Below, piece after piece: positions 31,146 through 39,905 of a stretch of DNA of 64,000 nucleotides (positions are counted from its first letter, which is position 1; every line of letters begins with the position of its first letter). Made by a program: the position numbers and the translations under genes. The stretch comes from Kribbella catacumbae DSM 19601. Its GTDB lineage: Bacteria; Actinomycetota; Actinomycetes; Propionibacteriales; Kribbellaceae. A model generated the notes under the pieces. That model worked only from the letters and a program-made list of their open reading frames with translations, was not told the DNA's origin and searched no databases. The stretch covers positions 103,106-167,105 of the forward strand of contig NZ_AQUZ01000013.1 in assembly GCF_000372465.1 (NCBI RefSeq), read 5' to 3'.

Positions 31146-33380
31146 GTGAACCACGTGCAGAATCCAGGGCCGAGTCGGCGGCACGTACTGGGTGGAGCGG
31201 CCGGGCTGGCTGCGGGGGCCGCCACTGGGTTGCCATCCGGTACTACGGCCGCCGCTGCACCTAGCCCCGAGCTTGCACGGTGGCGTCGGCAGGCGGCGCG
31301 GGTACGGATCACCCGCGACGACTGGGGTGTCGCGCACGTGACCGGCCGGACCGATGCCGATGCGGTGTTCGGGATGATGTACGCCCAGGCCGAGGACGAC
31401 TTCAACCGGATCGAGAACAACTACCTGGTCAGCCTCGGTCGCCTCGCCGAGGCCCAGGGCGAGAGCGCGATCTGGCAGGACCTGCGGCAGCGGCTGTTCG
31501 TTGACCACGAGGTACTGAAACGCGAACACGCGAAGAGCCCTCGGTGGCTGCGCGAACTGATGCAGGCATGGGCTGACGGGCTGAACTTCTACCTCGCGAC
31601 TCACCCCGAGGTGCGTCCGCGCGTACTCCGGCGGTTCGAGCCGTGGATGCCGCTGAGCTTCTCCGAAGGCAGCATCGGCGGCGACATCGAGCGCGTACCG
31701 CTCAGCCAGCTCGAAGCCTTCTACGGGCTGCGCGACGTACCGATGACCGATGCGGAACGCGGCCTGCTGTTCAGCGAGCCCAAGGGCTCGAACGGTTTCG
31801 CGATCGCGCCGAGCCACACGCGGGACGGCCGTGCGCTGCTGCTGATCAACCCGCACACCAGCTTCTTCTTCCGCGCCGAGCTGCACGTGACCAGCGACGA
31901 GGGGCTCGACGTCTACGGCGCCGCGACCTGGGGGCAGTTCTTCATCTACCAGGGCTTCAACGCGAACGCGGGCTGGATGCATACCTCGAGCGGTGTGGAC
32001 AACGTCGACGAGTTCGCCGAGACGATCGTGACCGGAGCCGACGGCCGTCGCGCCTACCGGTACGGCGACGAGCTGCGGCCGGTCACGACGAAGACGATCA
32101 CGCTGTCGTACCGGACGGCCGACGGCGAACTGGCGCAGCGCGGATTCACCACCTTCGCCACGCACCACGGACCGATCGTGCGCGAGGCGGACGGCAAGTG
32201 GATCGCGTTCGCCTTGATGAACCGGCCACTCGCGGCGCTGCAGCAGAGCTTCCTGCGCACCAAGGCGCGGGACTATGCGAGCTTCCTCAAGGTGGCCGGG
32301 TTCAAGGCCAACAGCTCGAACAACACCCTGTTCGCGGACTCGAAGGGCGAAATCGCCTTCCTGGTACCGCAGTTCATGCCCGTCCGCGACGACCGCTTCA
32401 ACTACCGCAAACCCGTCGACGGCAGCGATCCGGCGACGGACTGGCGCGGGGAGCACAGCCTGCGGAGTCTGCCTCAGGCGGTGAATCCGAAGAACGGCTG
32501 GGCGTTCAACACGAACAACTGGCCCTGGACCGCTGCAGGCGCGGACAGCCCCGATGCCGCCGACTACCCCCGGTACTTCGACCAGGCCGGCGAGAATCCG
32601 CGCGGCCCGCAGGCGATCCGGGTACTGACCGCGCGGAACGACTTCACCCCGCGAACCCTGATCGACGCGGCGTTCGATCGCTATCTCACCGCATTCGCAC
32701 GACTCGTACCGGGACTGGTCGCGGCGTGGGACAAGCTGCCCGAGCGGGACCCGGACAAGGCGCGGCTCGCCGGCCCGATCCGCCTTCTCCGCCGCTGGGA
32801 CTTTCGCTGGAGCGCGGATTCGACCGCGACGTCGCTGTCCGTCTTCTGGGGCGAGGCGCTTTGGGCGCCCCTGGCCCAGGCGGCGAGGGACGCGGGGATG
32901 TCGATGTGGGACTACCTGGCCGAGCGGGCCACCGACGCGCAACGACTCACCGCGCTCCGGGAGGCGGCCGACCGGCTGACGCAGGACTTCGGCAGCTGGC
33001 AGGTGCCCTGGGGCGAGATCAACCGCTTCCAGCGCAACGACGGCGCGATCGTCCAGACGTTCGACGACACCAAGCCGAGTGTTCCGGTCCCGTTCACATC
33101 CGCGCAGTGGGGCTCGCTCGCCTCCTTCGGCGCCCGCCGCTACCCCGGGACCAAGCGGTACTACGGCACCAGCGGCAACAGCTTCGTCGCCGTCGTCGAG
33201 TTCGGCCGCAAACTCCGCGCCTGGGCAGTAACGGCCGGCGGCGTGAGCGGCGACCCTGCCTCGCCTCACTTCAACGACCAGGCCAGGCGCTACGCATCCG
33301 GCAACCTCCGGCCGGTCTACTTCTACCCGCAGGACCTCAAGGGGCACATCGAACGCAGCTACCGCCCAGGCAGCACCTGA
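31146..33380 (+). CDS. Tat-exported penicillin acylase family N-terminal nucleophile hydrolase
   Basis: About 744 residues from GTG 31146, which has GAGCGGAG upstream. A twin-arginine signal is visible ('SRRHVLGGAAGLAAGAATG', Arg11-Arg12). Family features follow: 'VRITRDDWGVAHVTGRTDAD', the helix 'MMYAQAEDDFNRIENN', and the nucleophile Ser215 in 'KGSNGFAIAPSHT', which becomes N-terminal after self-cleavage into alpha and beta chains. Later come 'NPHTSFFFRAELHV' and 'NNTLFADSKGEIAFLVPQF'. Relatives hydrolyse beta-lactam side chains, acyl-homoserine lactones or lipopeptide acyl groups (aculeacin acylase group). Substrate not readable. It is monocistronic, with an intergenic repeat directly after the stop. 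Confidence 0.9.
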   Translation: MNHVQNPGPSRRHVLGGAAGLAAGAATGLPSGTTAAAAPSPELARWRRQAARVRITRDDWGVAHVTGRTDADAVFGMMYAQAEDDFNRIENNYLVSLGRLAEAQGESAIWQDLRQRLFVDHEVLKREHAKSPRWLRELMQAWADGLNFYLATHPEVRPRVLRRFEPWMPLSFSEGSIGGDIERVPLSQLEAFYGLRDVPMTDAERGLLFSEPKGSNGFAIAPSHTRDGRALLLINPHTSFFFRAELHVTSDEGLDVYGAATWGQFFIYQGFNANAGWMHTSSGVDNVDEFAETIVTGADGRRAYRYGDELRPVTTKTITLSYRTADGELAQRGFTTFATHHGPIVREADGKWIAFALMNRPLAALQQSFLRTKARDYASFLKVAGFKANSSNNTLFADSKGEIAFLVPQFMPVRDDRFNYRKPVDGSDPATDWRGEHSLRSLPQAVNPKNGWAFNTNNWPWTAAGADSPDAADYPRYFDQAGENPRGPQAIRVLTARNDFTPRTLIDAAFDRYLTAFARLVPGLVAAWDKLPERDPDKARLAGPIRLLRRWDFRWSADSTATSLSVFWGEALWAPLAQAARDAGMSMWDYLAERATDAQRLTALREAADRLTQDFGSWQVPWGEINRFQRNDGAIVQTFDDTKPSVPVPFTSAQWGSLASFGARRYPGTKRYYGTSGNSFVAVVEFGRKLRAWAVTAGGVSGDPASPHFNDQARRYASGNLRPVYFYPQDLKGHIERSYRPGST

Positions 33381-33456
33381 GTACTACGCCCCACGCACCT
33401 CCGTCGGCGCTCCCACCCACCCCAGTCCGCCGCTCCTCCGTCGCGGCTCGCTGTCG
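33380..33456 (+). repeat. Intergenic repeat, copy 3
   Basis: Begins AGTACTACGCCCCACGCACC at the acylase stop codon, then CTCCGTCGGCGCTCC and CCGCTCCTCCGTCGCGGCTCG. Closest to copies 2 and 4. Confidence 0.7.
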
Positions 33457-33527
33457 CGCGCGGTTCGGCTGTCGGCGGGGGTCTCATCGCGTGAGGTCGC
33501 GCAGCGCGCAGCGGAACGCAGTACCAG

Positions 33528-34133
33528 TTGGCGGCGCGCTGGAAATGGTTCGAGGACGTTGGGTCGCGGTTTGATCGTCCATGGGCGCTGGATACTCGGT
33601 GGGTGTCCTACTTCGATATTGAGGGTTACCGACCGGAGTGGCTCAACGGCCGCCACGCGGTCGCTGCCGCCCACGGTCGGCGGCTTGGTGCGCTGGTCGG
33701 ATGTCGGCTCGACCGCGTCTGGCTGGTCTGGGACCGCGGGGCCGACGAGTGGTTTGCCGATGGCCCGGTTCTGTTCGACTTCGGCGGCGAACAAGTGGAG
33801 GTCAACCACCAGAAGTTCAGCGACCTGTCCATCACCTGGAACACTGTTGATCCCGTCGGGCAGGCGACCTGGTCGAATGGCGACGACGATGCCCCGTACA
33901 CCTTTCATTTGGGTTGGCGGCATGACGCCCTGCCCGAGTTGGCGGTCCTCGAGGGCCAGCGGCTGACAGCTGTCGAGCTGCTCGAATGGGCTGGTGGGGA
34001 CGTCGCCGACGGCATGGTCGCGGTCAGTTTCGTCTTCGCCGACGAACGGGTGACGATCAGCAACGCGCTCGATGAGAACGCCCTTGAATTGGGAACTCCG
34101 CACCAGAGCTACAGAAGGCATCCGCTCCATTGA
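33528..34133 (+). CDS. Conserved hypothetical protein
   Basis: 201 residues from a TTG start. Soluble, rich in Trp and acidic residues, beta-rich ('RLDRVWLVWDRGADEWFADG', 'VLFDFGGEQVEVNHQKFSDL', 'GMVAVSFVFADERVTI'). It has a repeated 'DFGGEQVEV' style strand pattern seen in small actinobacterial proteins of unknown function. No domain named with confidence. Confidence 0.5.
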   Translation: MAARWKWFEDVGSRFDRPWALDTRWVSYFDIEGYRPEWLNGRHAVAAAHGRRLGALVGCRLDRVWLVWDRGADEWFADGPVLFDFGGEQVEVNHQKFSDLSITWNTVDPVGQATWSNGDDDAPYTFHLGWRHDALPELAVLEGQRLTAVELLEWAGGDVADGMVAVSFVFADERVTISNALDENALELGTPHQSYRRHPLH

Positions 34134-34664
34134 TCACGACGTCCGGCTGGAGTACTGGCCGAGTTCGCACGTCGCGGGCTGAAATCGCCCCCTCCTTTGA
34201 CCACCCCGGCCCACCTTGGGCACCGGCCACGCGCCCAACCCGCCGAACGGCGCCCAGCCCGTGCCCAAAGTAGGTCACCCCTCGCAGGGCTGGCGAGGAA
34301 AATGTCCCTGGACCGGGGCAAGATCCGCCCCGGGGTCCAGCGAGAATCCTCCCCAACTCCAACCGCGCCCACATCCACGGATGGGTCAGACGAGCCCTTT
34401 ACTCCGCGCAGGCAGGGTGCGGATCAGGGCCGGCTACCTCGTACACCACACCGCTGGACTTGACCGTGTGGGCTGCACTCCTGGTGCACGCACCTCGCCC
34501 TCCGGAGCGGGCGACCCTGCCAGAAGGCGGCGGCGCGCCTGACCGCGAGGCGCGACGGAGGAGCGCCGGGTAAGGGGTGGGTGGGAGCGCCGACGGAGGA
34601 GGCGCGTGGGCGTAGTACCCGGTGCTCCTCCGTCGAGCGGTGCTGGCAGATCAGGCCCGTGGGG
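34134..34664. other. Intergenic region, with repeat copy 4 near its end
   Basis: About 530 bp with no supported gene. The left part is GC-rich with an imperfect hairpin near 34313-34340 (GGACCGGGGC against GCCCCGGGGTCC). Confidence 0.5.
34543..34620 (-). repeat. Intergenic repeat, copy 4 (reverse orientation)
   Basis: Read on the minus strand: GTACTACGCCCACGCGCCTC, then CTCCGTCGGCGCTCCCACCC and GGCGCTCCTCCGTCGCG. Same order of blocks as copies 2 and 3. Confidence 0.7.
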
Positions 34665-35159
34665 TCAGCGGTTCGGGTTCCATTTCCAGGCGCTGGCGGC
34701 GTTGTCGTTCGGGGAGGTGTTGCAGCCGTCGCGGCCTTCGCATTCGCGGAGGATCACTCGTACTGCGCCCACTGTCTGAGTGTCGTAGAAGCGATAGTCG
34801 CCGTGGCCGACGTCGCCGTCGCTGCAGCCCGACGTGTCCGCGATGGGGGTGCGCTTCCAGACGCTGAACGAGTTGCCGAGGCGCGTCTGGTACCAGATGT
34901 ACGCACCAGCGCCATCGCCGCCGCTGAGGCAGATGTCGGCCACCCGGGCAACGTGGACCGTGAACGACTTGGCTCCATGCCAGGCGACCCTGCCGCCCGC
35001 CTCCGCATGCCCCGCGAACTCGCCACCGTTCATCGTCCTGATGGCGTATCCCGGCCCTTCCGGTACCTCCGGAACGTCGGCCGCCGTGGCGACCGGCACG
35101 CCCGCAACCAGGCCGGACAGACCCATGGCTCCGGCTGCCAGCAAAGACGCAATCCTCAT
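34665..35159 (-). CDS. Small secreted protein
   Basis: 164 residues. A clear Sec signal peptide (RIASLLAAGAMGLSGLVAG, cleavage likely after VATA) precedes a mature domain with four Cys ('ADICLSGGD', 'DTSGCSDGDV', 'LRECEGRDGCN'), likely two disulfides. ATG 35159 has GGAGGA just upstream; the adjacent ATG at 35162 is too close to it. Divergent from the NB-ARC/TPR gene, about 125 bp apart. Function unknown. Confidence 0.75.
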   Translation of the reverse strand: MRIASLLAAGAMGLSGLVAGVPVATAADVPEVPEGPGYAIRTMNGGEFAGHAEAGGRVAWHGAKSFTVHVARVADICLSGGDGAGAYIWYQTRLGNSFSVWKRTPIADTSGCSDGDVGHGDYRFYDTQTVGAVRVILRECEGRDGCNTSPNDNAASAWKWNPNR

Positions 35160-35283
35160 CATTTCCTCCAGATGGATGATTCGCGCCGGGGTGGTCCCGG
35201 CTGGATGAGCATGCAGCCGCCGTACCGGCCTGATCGTTCGAACTGATCGAATCCGATCACTGGTAGCCGCCGGGGTTGCTAGC

Positions 35284-37578
35284 GTGCCGGGCATGGAATC
35301 CGGCCGCGAGCCGCCCCACCCGGGCTTGGTGCGCACGTACGACGAGCTGGCCGAGCGCCTCCGCGCGCTTCGGTCGTGGGCCGGGGCGTCGTACCGCGAG
35401 GTGCACCGCCGCACCGTCCGCGACCGGACCAGCCGCGGTGTCTCCGAGATCCCCGCCTACGCCACCGTCTACAACTGCTTCCAGCCTGGCCGGAGCCGGA
35501 TGGACCCGGAGCTGGTGGTCGACGTCGTCCAGGCGCTTGTCGGCGACGACACCGCCGGGGCCGAGTGGCGGCAGGTCTGCCAGGTGGTCGACCAGCGCGC
35601 CGCCGAGGCGTCGGTCGTGGAGGTGGCTGTCGACCTGCCGGCCGACCTGCCTCACTTCATCGGCCGGCAGGCCGAGCTGAACCGGGTACCGGCCGGCACC
35701 GAGACCGGGCTGGTGGCGATCCACGGCATGGCCGGCGCAGGCAAGACGACACTCGCCACTCACATCGCCCAGCGGCTGACGCCCGGGCCGCGCCTGTTCG
35801 TCGACCTGCGTGGCCACGACCCGGAGCGTCCACCGGCCGACCCAGCGGCCGTGCTGGGTGCCTTCCTGCGCCGGCTCGGCGTGCGCGGCAGCGAGATCGC
35901 GCCGCTCGACCTGGCACGGCGTACGGCGATGTACCGCGGCCTGGTATCGCGTACCCGGGCTCTGGTGCTGCTCGACAACGCAGGCAGCGAGGACCAGGTG
36001 GCGCCGCTGCTCACCGACACGGACGGCTGTCTGACCCTCGTGACGAGCCGTCGACGCCTCCAGCTACCGGGAATCACTCAGGAGATCGCGCTGGAGCCGT
36101 TCGCTCCGGCGGAGTCGGTCGAACTGCTGCGCCGGACCGCCACCGGCCGGGCCGATGCCTCGCCAGAACTGGCCGCCCAGATTGCAGACCTCTGTGGGCA
36201 TCTACCCCTGGCGGTCGCACTGATCGCCGGCTGGATGGACAACCGACCGGACTGGACCCTGTCGGACCACCTCGATCGGCTCGCGGAGAGACGTGGCGGG
36301 CTCCGGCTGGACAACGCAGTCGAGGTCGCGCTGGCGACGTCGTACGAGCGGCTGCCGGAGGACGACCAGCGGCTGCTACGGCTGTTGTCGCTTCACCCCG
36401 GCCCGGACCTGGACGTGTACGCCGCGGCCGCGCTCACCGGCGGCGGCCTGAGCCGTACTACGGTGACGCTCGACCGACTTGTGTCCGCCAGTGTGCTTCG
36501 GCAGCCGACGACGAGTCGGTACGCGATGCACGACCTGGTCCGAGTGTTCGCCTCCGACCGGGCTCGCGAGGAGGAGCGGCCGGCCGGGCGGCGGTCGGCA
36601 CAACTCCAGCTGTACGACCACTACCGCCACTCAGCGAAGTGCGCGATTGAGCACTACGCGCCCCAGGACAGGCAGCGCCACCCAGAGGTCCCGGATCCGG
36701 GTACGCCCACGCCACCGATCGCCGTCCGTGACAGCGCGGCCGCCTGGCTGGAGGCGGAGCGGGCCAACCTACTGGCGGTCGCGAGCCAAGCCGGCAACAA
36801 CAGTTCGCCTCGGCACGCCGTCGACCTGTCTGTCCTACTGTTCCGATTCCTCGACGATGCCGGGCATCATCAGGACGCTGCGATGGTGCACGGCCTGGCG
36901 GCGACGATCGCGGAGCCACCCGAGCGAGCCCGCGCGCTGATCAACCTCGGTACCGCGTGCTGGCGGCTCGGCCGGTACGACGAAGCGCTGGGGCACAACC
37001 AGGCTGCGCTGGCCATCCACCGGGAGTTGGGCGACCGGATCGGCGAGGGCATCGCGCTGACCAACCTGGGCGTGAGCTACGGACGACTCGACCGGCTGCC
37101 GGAGGCGATCGAGCACTACCGAACCGCGATCGACATCCTGGCCACCACCGACGACCGCGTCACCGAAGGCGTGGCCCTCGGCAACCTCGGGTATGCCTTG
37201 GAGCGCAGCGGCCGGCTCGACGAGGCGCTCGAGCAGAACCTCAGGCACCTGGAGCTCGCGAGAAGGATCGACGACCGGGCGGCCGAGGGGGTCGCACTCG
37301 GCAACGTCGGCAGCGTGTACCAACGGTTGGGACGGCTCGACGAAGCTCTGGAGCACCACGAGCAGGCCCTCGCGCTCGCCCGCCAGACCAGCTATCGCCT
37401 GGGCGAACTGTCGATACTCAACGAACTGGCGGCCGATCTGCACCTGCTCGGCCGGCTCGATCGTGCCCTGGAGACCTACCGACGTGCCGAGGACCTGGCC
37501 GGCGCGCTCGACAATCCGGGTGAGCTGAAGTGTGCCCGCGCCGGGATCGAGCAGTGCCAGCAGGCCTCAGGCCGGTGA
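35284..37578 (+). CDS. STAND (NB-ARC) ATPase with TPR repeats
   Basis: 764 residues. The N-terminal 100 residues form a helical, HTH-like region ('TYDELAERLRALRSWAGASY', 'REVHRRTV'). The NB-ARC module has Walker A 'GMAGAGKTTLA', Walker B 'RALVLLDNAG', sensor-like 'CLTLVTSRRR' and the GxP motif 'CGHLPLAVALIAG'. At least five TPR units follow from about residue 545, for example 'ALINLGTACWRLGRYDEALG' and 'ALGNLGYALERSGRLDEALE'. This is the AfsR-like signal-transduction ATPase class, here without the BTAD domain. It lies between two small secreted protein genes and could regulate them, or act as a sensor of an invader. Confidence 0.85.
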   Translation: MPGMESGREPPHPGLVRTYDELAERLRALRSWAGASYREVHRRTVRDRTSRGVSEIPAYATVYNCFQPGRSRMDPELVVDVVQALVGDDTAGAEWRQVCQVVDQRAAEASVVEVAVDLPADLPHFIGRQAELNRVPAGTETGLVAIHGMAGAGKTTLATHIAQRLTPGPRLFVDLRGHDPERPPADPAAVLGAFLRRLGVRGSEIAPLDLARRTAMYRGLVSRTRALVLLDNAGSEDQVAPLLTDTDGCLTLVTSRRRLQLPGITQEIALEPFAPAESVELLRRTATGRADASPELAAQIADLCGHLPLAVALIAGWMDNRPDWTLSDHLDRLAERRGGLRLDNAVEVALATSYERLPEDDQRLLRLLSLHPGPDLDVYAAAALTGGGLSRTTVTLDRLVSASVLRQPTTSRYAMHDLVRVFASDRAREEERPAGRRSAQLQLYDHYRHSAKCAIEHYAPQDRQRHPEVPDPGTPTPPIAVRDSAAAWLEAERANLLAVASQAGNNSSPRHAVDLSVLLFRFLDDAGHHQDAAMVHGLAATIAEPPERARALINLGTACWRLGRYDEALGHNQAALAIHRELGDRIGEGIALTNLGVSYGRLDRLPEAIEHYRTAIDILATTDDRVTEGVALGNLGYALERSGRLDEALEQNLRHLELARRIDDRAAEGVALGNVGSVYQRLGRLDEALEHHEQALALARQTSYRLGELSILNELAADLHLLGRLDRALETYRRAEDLAGALDNPGELKCARAGIEQCQQASGR

Positions 37579-38127
37579 GCAGCGCGCGGGGATCTTGCCG
37601 TGCGGCGGATATTCCCGGGGCAGGCGGTCCGTGAACCGGTCCTCCGTCGGGTGTACCCGATGATCGGTATAGCTGTAGTAGGCCAACCGCGCGTAGGTTC
37701 GGCCCTGCCACTCCCAGTACTGCGTGCCGGGCACGTAAACGCTGCCGTCGGTCGGCCGCCGGAAGTGCGGATAGCCGATGAACATCCGCCTGACGCCGTC
37801 GGTGCCCAGGTACTTCCCGTCGAGCTTGCAGTTCTTTACAGTCGCCCGCCACCAGTCCGCCCACTCGTAGCGGTCGTCGTCGGGGTAGTACCAGCCGGTC
37901 CGGCCGAGGTCACCGACGGTCTGCCCGCAGAACCGGCGGATCGTACCGCTCCGCTCGATCCGCTCCGGTCCACAGACCTCGTACGCCTCGCCGGCCTGCA
38001 CCGCCGCCACCGGATCGGGTTGGTTGCGGGCCACGGCAGGCGTGCCCGGCCCCGGAATCAGCACCGCCAGTGCCACGGTTGCCGCGACCAACCGCAGTAC
38101 GCGCCGAACATGGTGTCTCGCAAACAT
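37567..38127 (-). CDS. Small secreted protein, Trp/Tyr-rich
   Basis: 186 residues. A basic start and hydrophobic core ('HHVRRVLRLVAATVALAVLI') form a signal peptide, cleaved probably near PAVA. The mature part has four Cys ('YEVCGPE', 'RRFCGQTVG', 'VKNCKLDG', 'PARCSPA') and many aromatics ('WYYPDDDRYEWADWWRATV'). ATG 38127 follows GGGGGAG and was preferred to an upstream ATG at 38211. It ends 12 bp inside the convergent STAND gene. No family recognised. Confidence 0.7.
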   Translation of the reverse strand: MFARHHVRRVLRLVAATVALAVLIPGPGTPAVARNQPDPVAAVQAGEAYEVCGPERIERSGTIRRFCGQTVGDLGRTGWYYPDDDRYEWADWWRATVKNCKLDGKYLGTDGVRRMFIGYPHFRRPTDGSVYVPGTQYWEWQGRTYARLAYYSYTDHRVHPTEDRFTDRLPREYPPHGKIPARCSPA

Positions 38128-38189
38128 CAAGCTCCCCCGTCTGTCGACCGCCCGAGAGCCTAGTAGGTCCTGGGGGCAGCTCAGCACCT

Positions 38190-38218
38190 GAGTACTACGA
38201 CCCACGCACACCTGCCGT
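38190..38218 (+). repeat. Intergenic repeat, copy 5 (short)
   Basis: Only the leading block is present: GAGTACTACGACCCACGCAC then ACCTGCCGTC. Confidence 0.5.
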
Positions 38219-39162
38219 CAGCTGGCGGGGAAGTAGTGGCCGTTGTCCAGATCGGCGAGCAGGCTGGGCTGAGCGGGTTCCCAGCCGAGGGTCCGGCGGG
38301 TGATGAGGTTGGACGCCGGGAAGTCCAGCGTGACCACAGACGCGAGGAACCCGAAGTATCCCGGCAGCATCAGTTCGTCCGCGGGTACGCTCACGGCGGG
38401 CAGGCCCAGGCGGGTGCCAATAGCCTCGGCGATCTCGCGGAACGGGATGCCCCCGTTCTCAACTGCGTGCCAGTATCTGCCGGCCGGCCCCGTCTCCAGC
38501 GCCAGGCGGAACAAGGAGGCGACATCGCGGACGTGCACGGCGTTCCACAGGTTCGCGCCGTCTCCGGGGTAGCCGGCGAAGCCCTTCTCCTTCGCGACCG
38601 CGATCAGCGTGGGCAGGAAGCCGGCACTATCGGTCGTGCTGTGCGCGATGTTGGCAATCCGCACGATCGACGACCGCACTCCCCGCTCGGCGAGGCCGAT
38701 TACGGCGGTTTCCACGACGTTGCGAGCCCGCAGGGTGCCCTTGTGCTCATCGCCGCCGGGAAGGGCCGGGTCCTCCTCGGTGGCCGGCCGGCCCAGGTTC
38801 CTCCCGTTCCCGGGCGAGCCGATGCTCCCCGCCGCGACCAGCGGCTTTCCGGTTCCCGCGAGTGCCTCGCCGTACGCGAGCATGACCGGGAGCTCCGCGG
38901 CGGCCACGGCGTCGATCCCGCCGGATGGAAGCAGCTCTTGCCTGTGCGCGACGTGGATGACGCCGTCGGAGTCCGCCGCCGCCTCCTTGAGCCCGTCGAG
39001 ATCCTGGAGGTCGCCGCGGCGCACCTTCGCGCCGAGCGCGGACAGCGCCGCCGCGGCCGTGTCCGACCGGGCCAGGCCGGTGACCTCGTGCCCGGCCGCG
39101 ATGAGCTCGGGGATGATGTACGAACCGGAATGGCCGGTCCCGCCAGTGACGAAAACGCGCAC
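38218..39162 (-). CDS. NAD(P)-dependent epimerase/dehydratase-like (atypical SDR)
   Basis: 314 residues from GTG 39162, preceded by AAGGAG at seven bases. The Rossmann start is 'RVFVTGGTGHSGSYIIPELI' (GxxGxxG), then 'VTGLARSDTAAAALSALGA' and 'VRRGDLQDLDGLKEAAADSD', typical of extended/atypical SDRs that bind NAD(P). The active-site YxxxK is not seen, which fits NmrA/atypical members. It is the third gene of a set with an F420-reductase-like gene and a classical SDR, transcribed away from a LysR gene. Confidence 0.85.
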   Translation of the reverse strand: MRVFVTGGTGHSGSYIIPELIAAGHEVTGLARSDTAAAALSALGAKVRRGDLQDLDGLKEAAADSDGVIHVAHRQELLPSGGIDAVAAAELPVMLAYGEALAGTGKPLVAAGSIGSPGNGRNLGRPATEEDPALPGGDEHKGTLRARNVVETAVIGLAERGVRSSIVRIANIAHSTTDSAGFLPTLIAVAKEKGFAGYPGDGANLWNAVHVRDVASLFRLALETGPAGRYWHAVENGGIPFREIAEAIGTRLGLPAVSVPADELMLPGYFGFLASVVTLDFPASNLITRRTLGWEPAQPSLLADLDNGHYFPAS

Positions 39163-39214
39163 GCTACTGCTCCTTGTGAATGATGTGGCGCGAGAAGTGG
39201 TGGTGCGGGTGCGC

Positions 39215-39838
39215 TCAGCCGGTGAATTCGTTGACGCCGAGGGCGAAGTCCCAGTGGCCAATCCCGTTGGCGGCGAGGCCCATCGTGACCAGGCCCATTC
39301 CTTCCAGCCAGTGCGCCATTTTCAGGCCGCCGACGTCCAGCGGGCGCAGCCCGAGGCTCTCGATGAATGCCGCCACGCCCGCCTTGGCCTGCGCATTGTC
39401 GCCAGCGATGAAGACGTTGGGCCGGCCCTTCTCCAGGACATTCCGGAAAATGGTGTTGAAGGCCTTCACCACGCTGACGCCGGCCGGGGCCACTTTGGCG
39501 ACTTCATGCGCGATCGAGGTCTCCTCGCTGTGGGCCAGACCGTCGAACGTGGCGTTGAAGGGATTGCTGATGTCGACGATGACCTTGCCCGCGAGGGCGT
39601 CTCCGTACTCGGCGACGACCGGAACGACACCGTCGTACAACAGGGCCGTGATGACGATGTCCCCGGCCGGGACGGCGCCCCACTTGCCCGTCGTCGCGCC
39701 GCCGCCCAGCGCCTCGGCCAGGTCATCGGCCTTGGACTGATCGCGTCCCATGACCTCGACGGTGTTGCCGCCCGCCACCGCGAGCGTGCCGATGGTACGG
39801 GCCATGTTCCCCGTACCGATGAGGGTGATGCTGCTCAT
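39215..39838 (-). CDS. NADPH-dependent F420 reductase-like protein
   Basis: 207 residues. The Rossmann fingerprint 'SITLIGTGNMARTIGTLAVA' (GxGxM) and 'DIVITALLYDGVVPVVAEYG', 'KVIVDISNPFNATFDGL' and 'VVKAFNTIFRNVL' match the F420H2:NADP oxidoreductase (Fno/NpdG)-like family, which passes hydride between NADP and the deazaflavin F420 or reduces other substrates. GAGGAG precedes the ATG. It lies between the two SDR genes, in one operon. Confidence 0.85.
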   Translation of the reverse strand: MSSITLIGTGNMARTIGTLAVAGGNTVEVMGRDQSKADDLAEALGGGATTGKWGAVPAGDIVITALLYDGVVPVVAEYGDALAGKVIVDISNPFNATFDGLAHSEETSIAHEVAKVAPAGVSVVKAFNTIFRNVLEKGRPNVFIAGDNAQAKAGVAAFIESLGLRPLDVGGLKMAHWLEGMGLVTMGLAANGIGHWDFALGVNEFTG

Positions 39839-39905
39839 AAGGGTGTGCTCCTCTTCAATGAGTTGTGGCGACTGGGGTGTGCCCGCGGCACTCCTGGTGT
39901 GTGGT

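Noticed and set aside
31026..33347. 773-codon open frame on the minus strand opposite the penicillin acylase
   Set aside because: Composition is Arg/Gly/Val-rich with no family signature; it mirrors the third-position GC bias of the real gene.
29256..34620. Repeated CTCCTCCGTC blocks as a CRISPR array
   Set aside because: Copies are kilobases apart and not regularly spaced, without cas genes or unique spacers.
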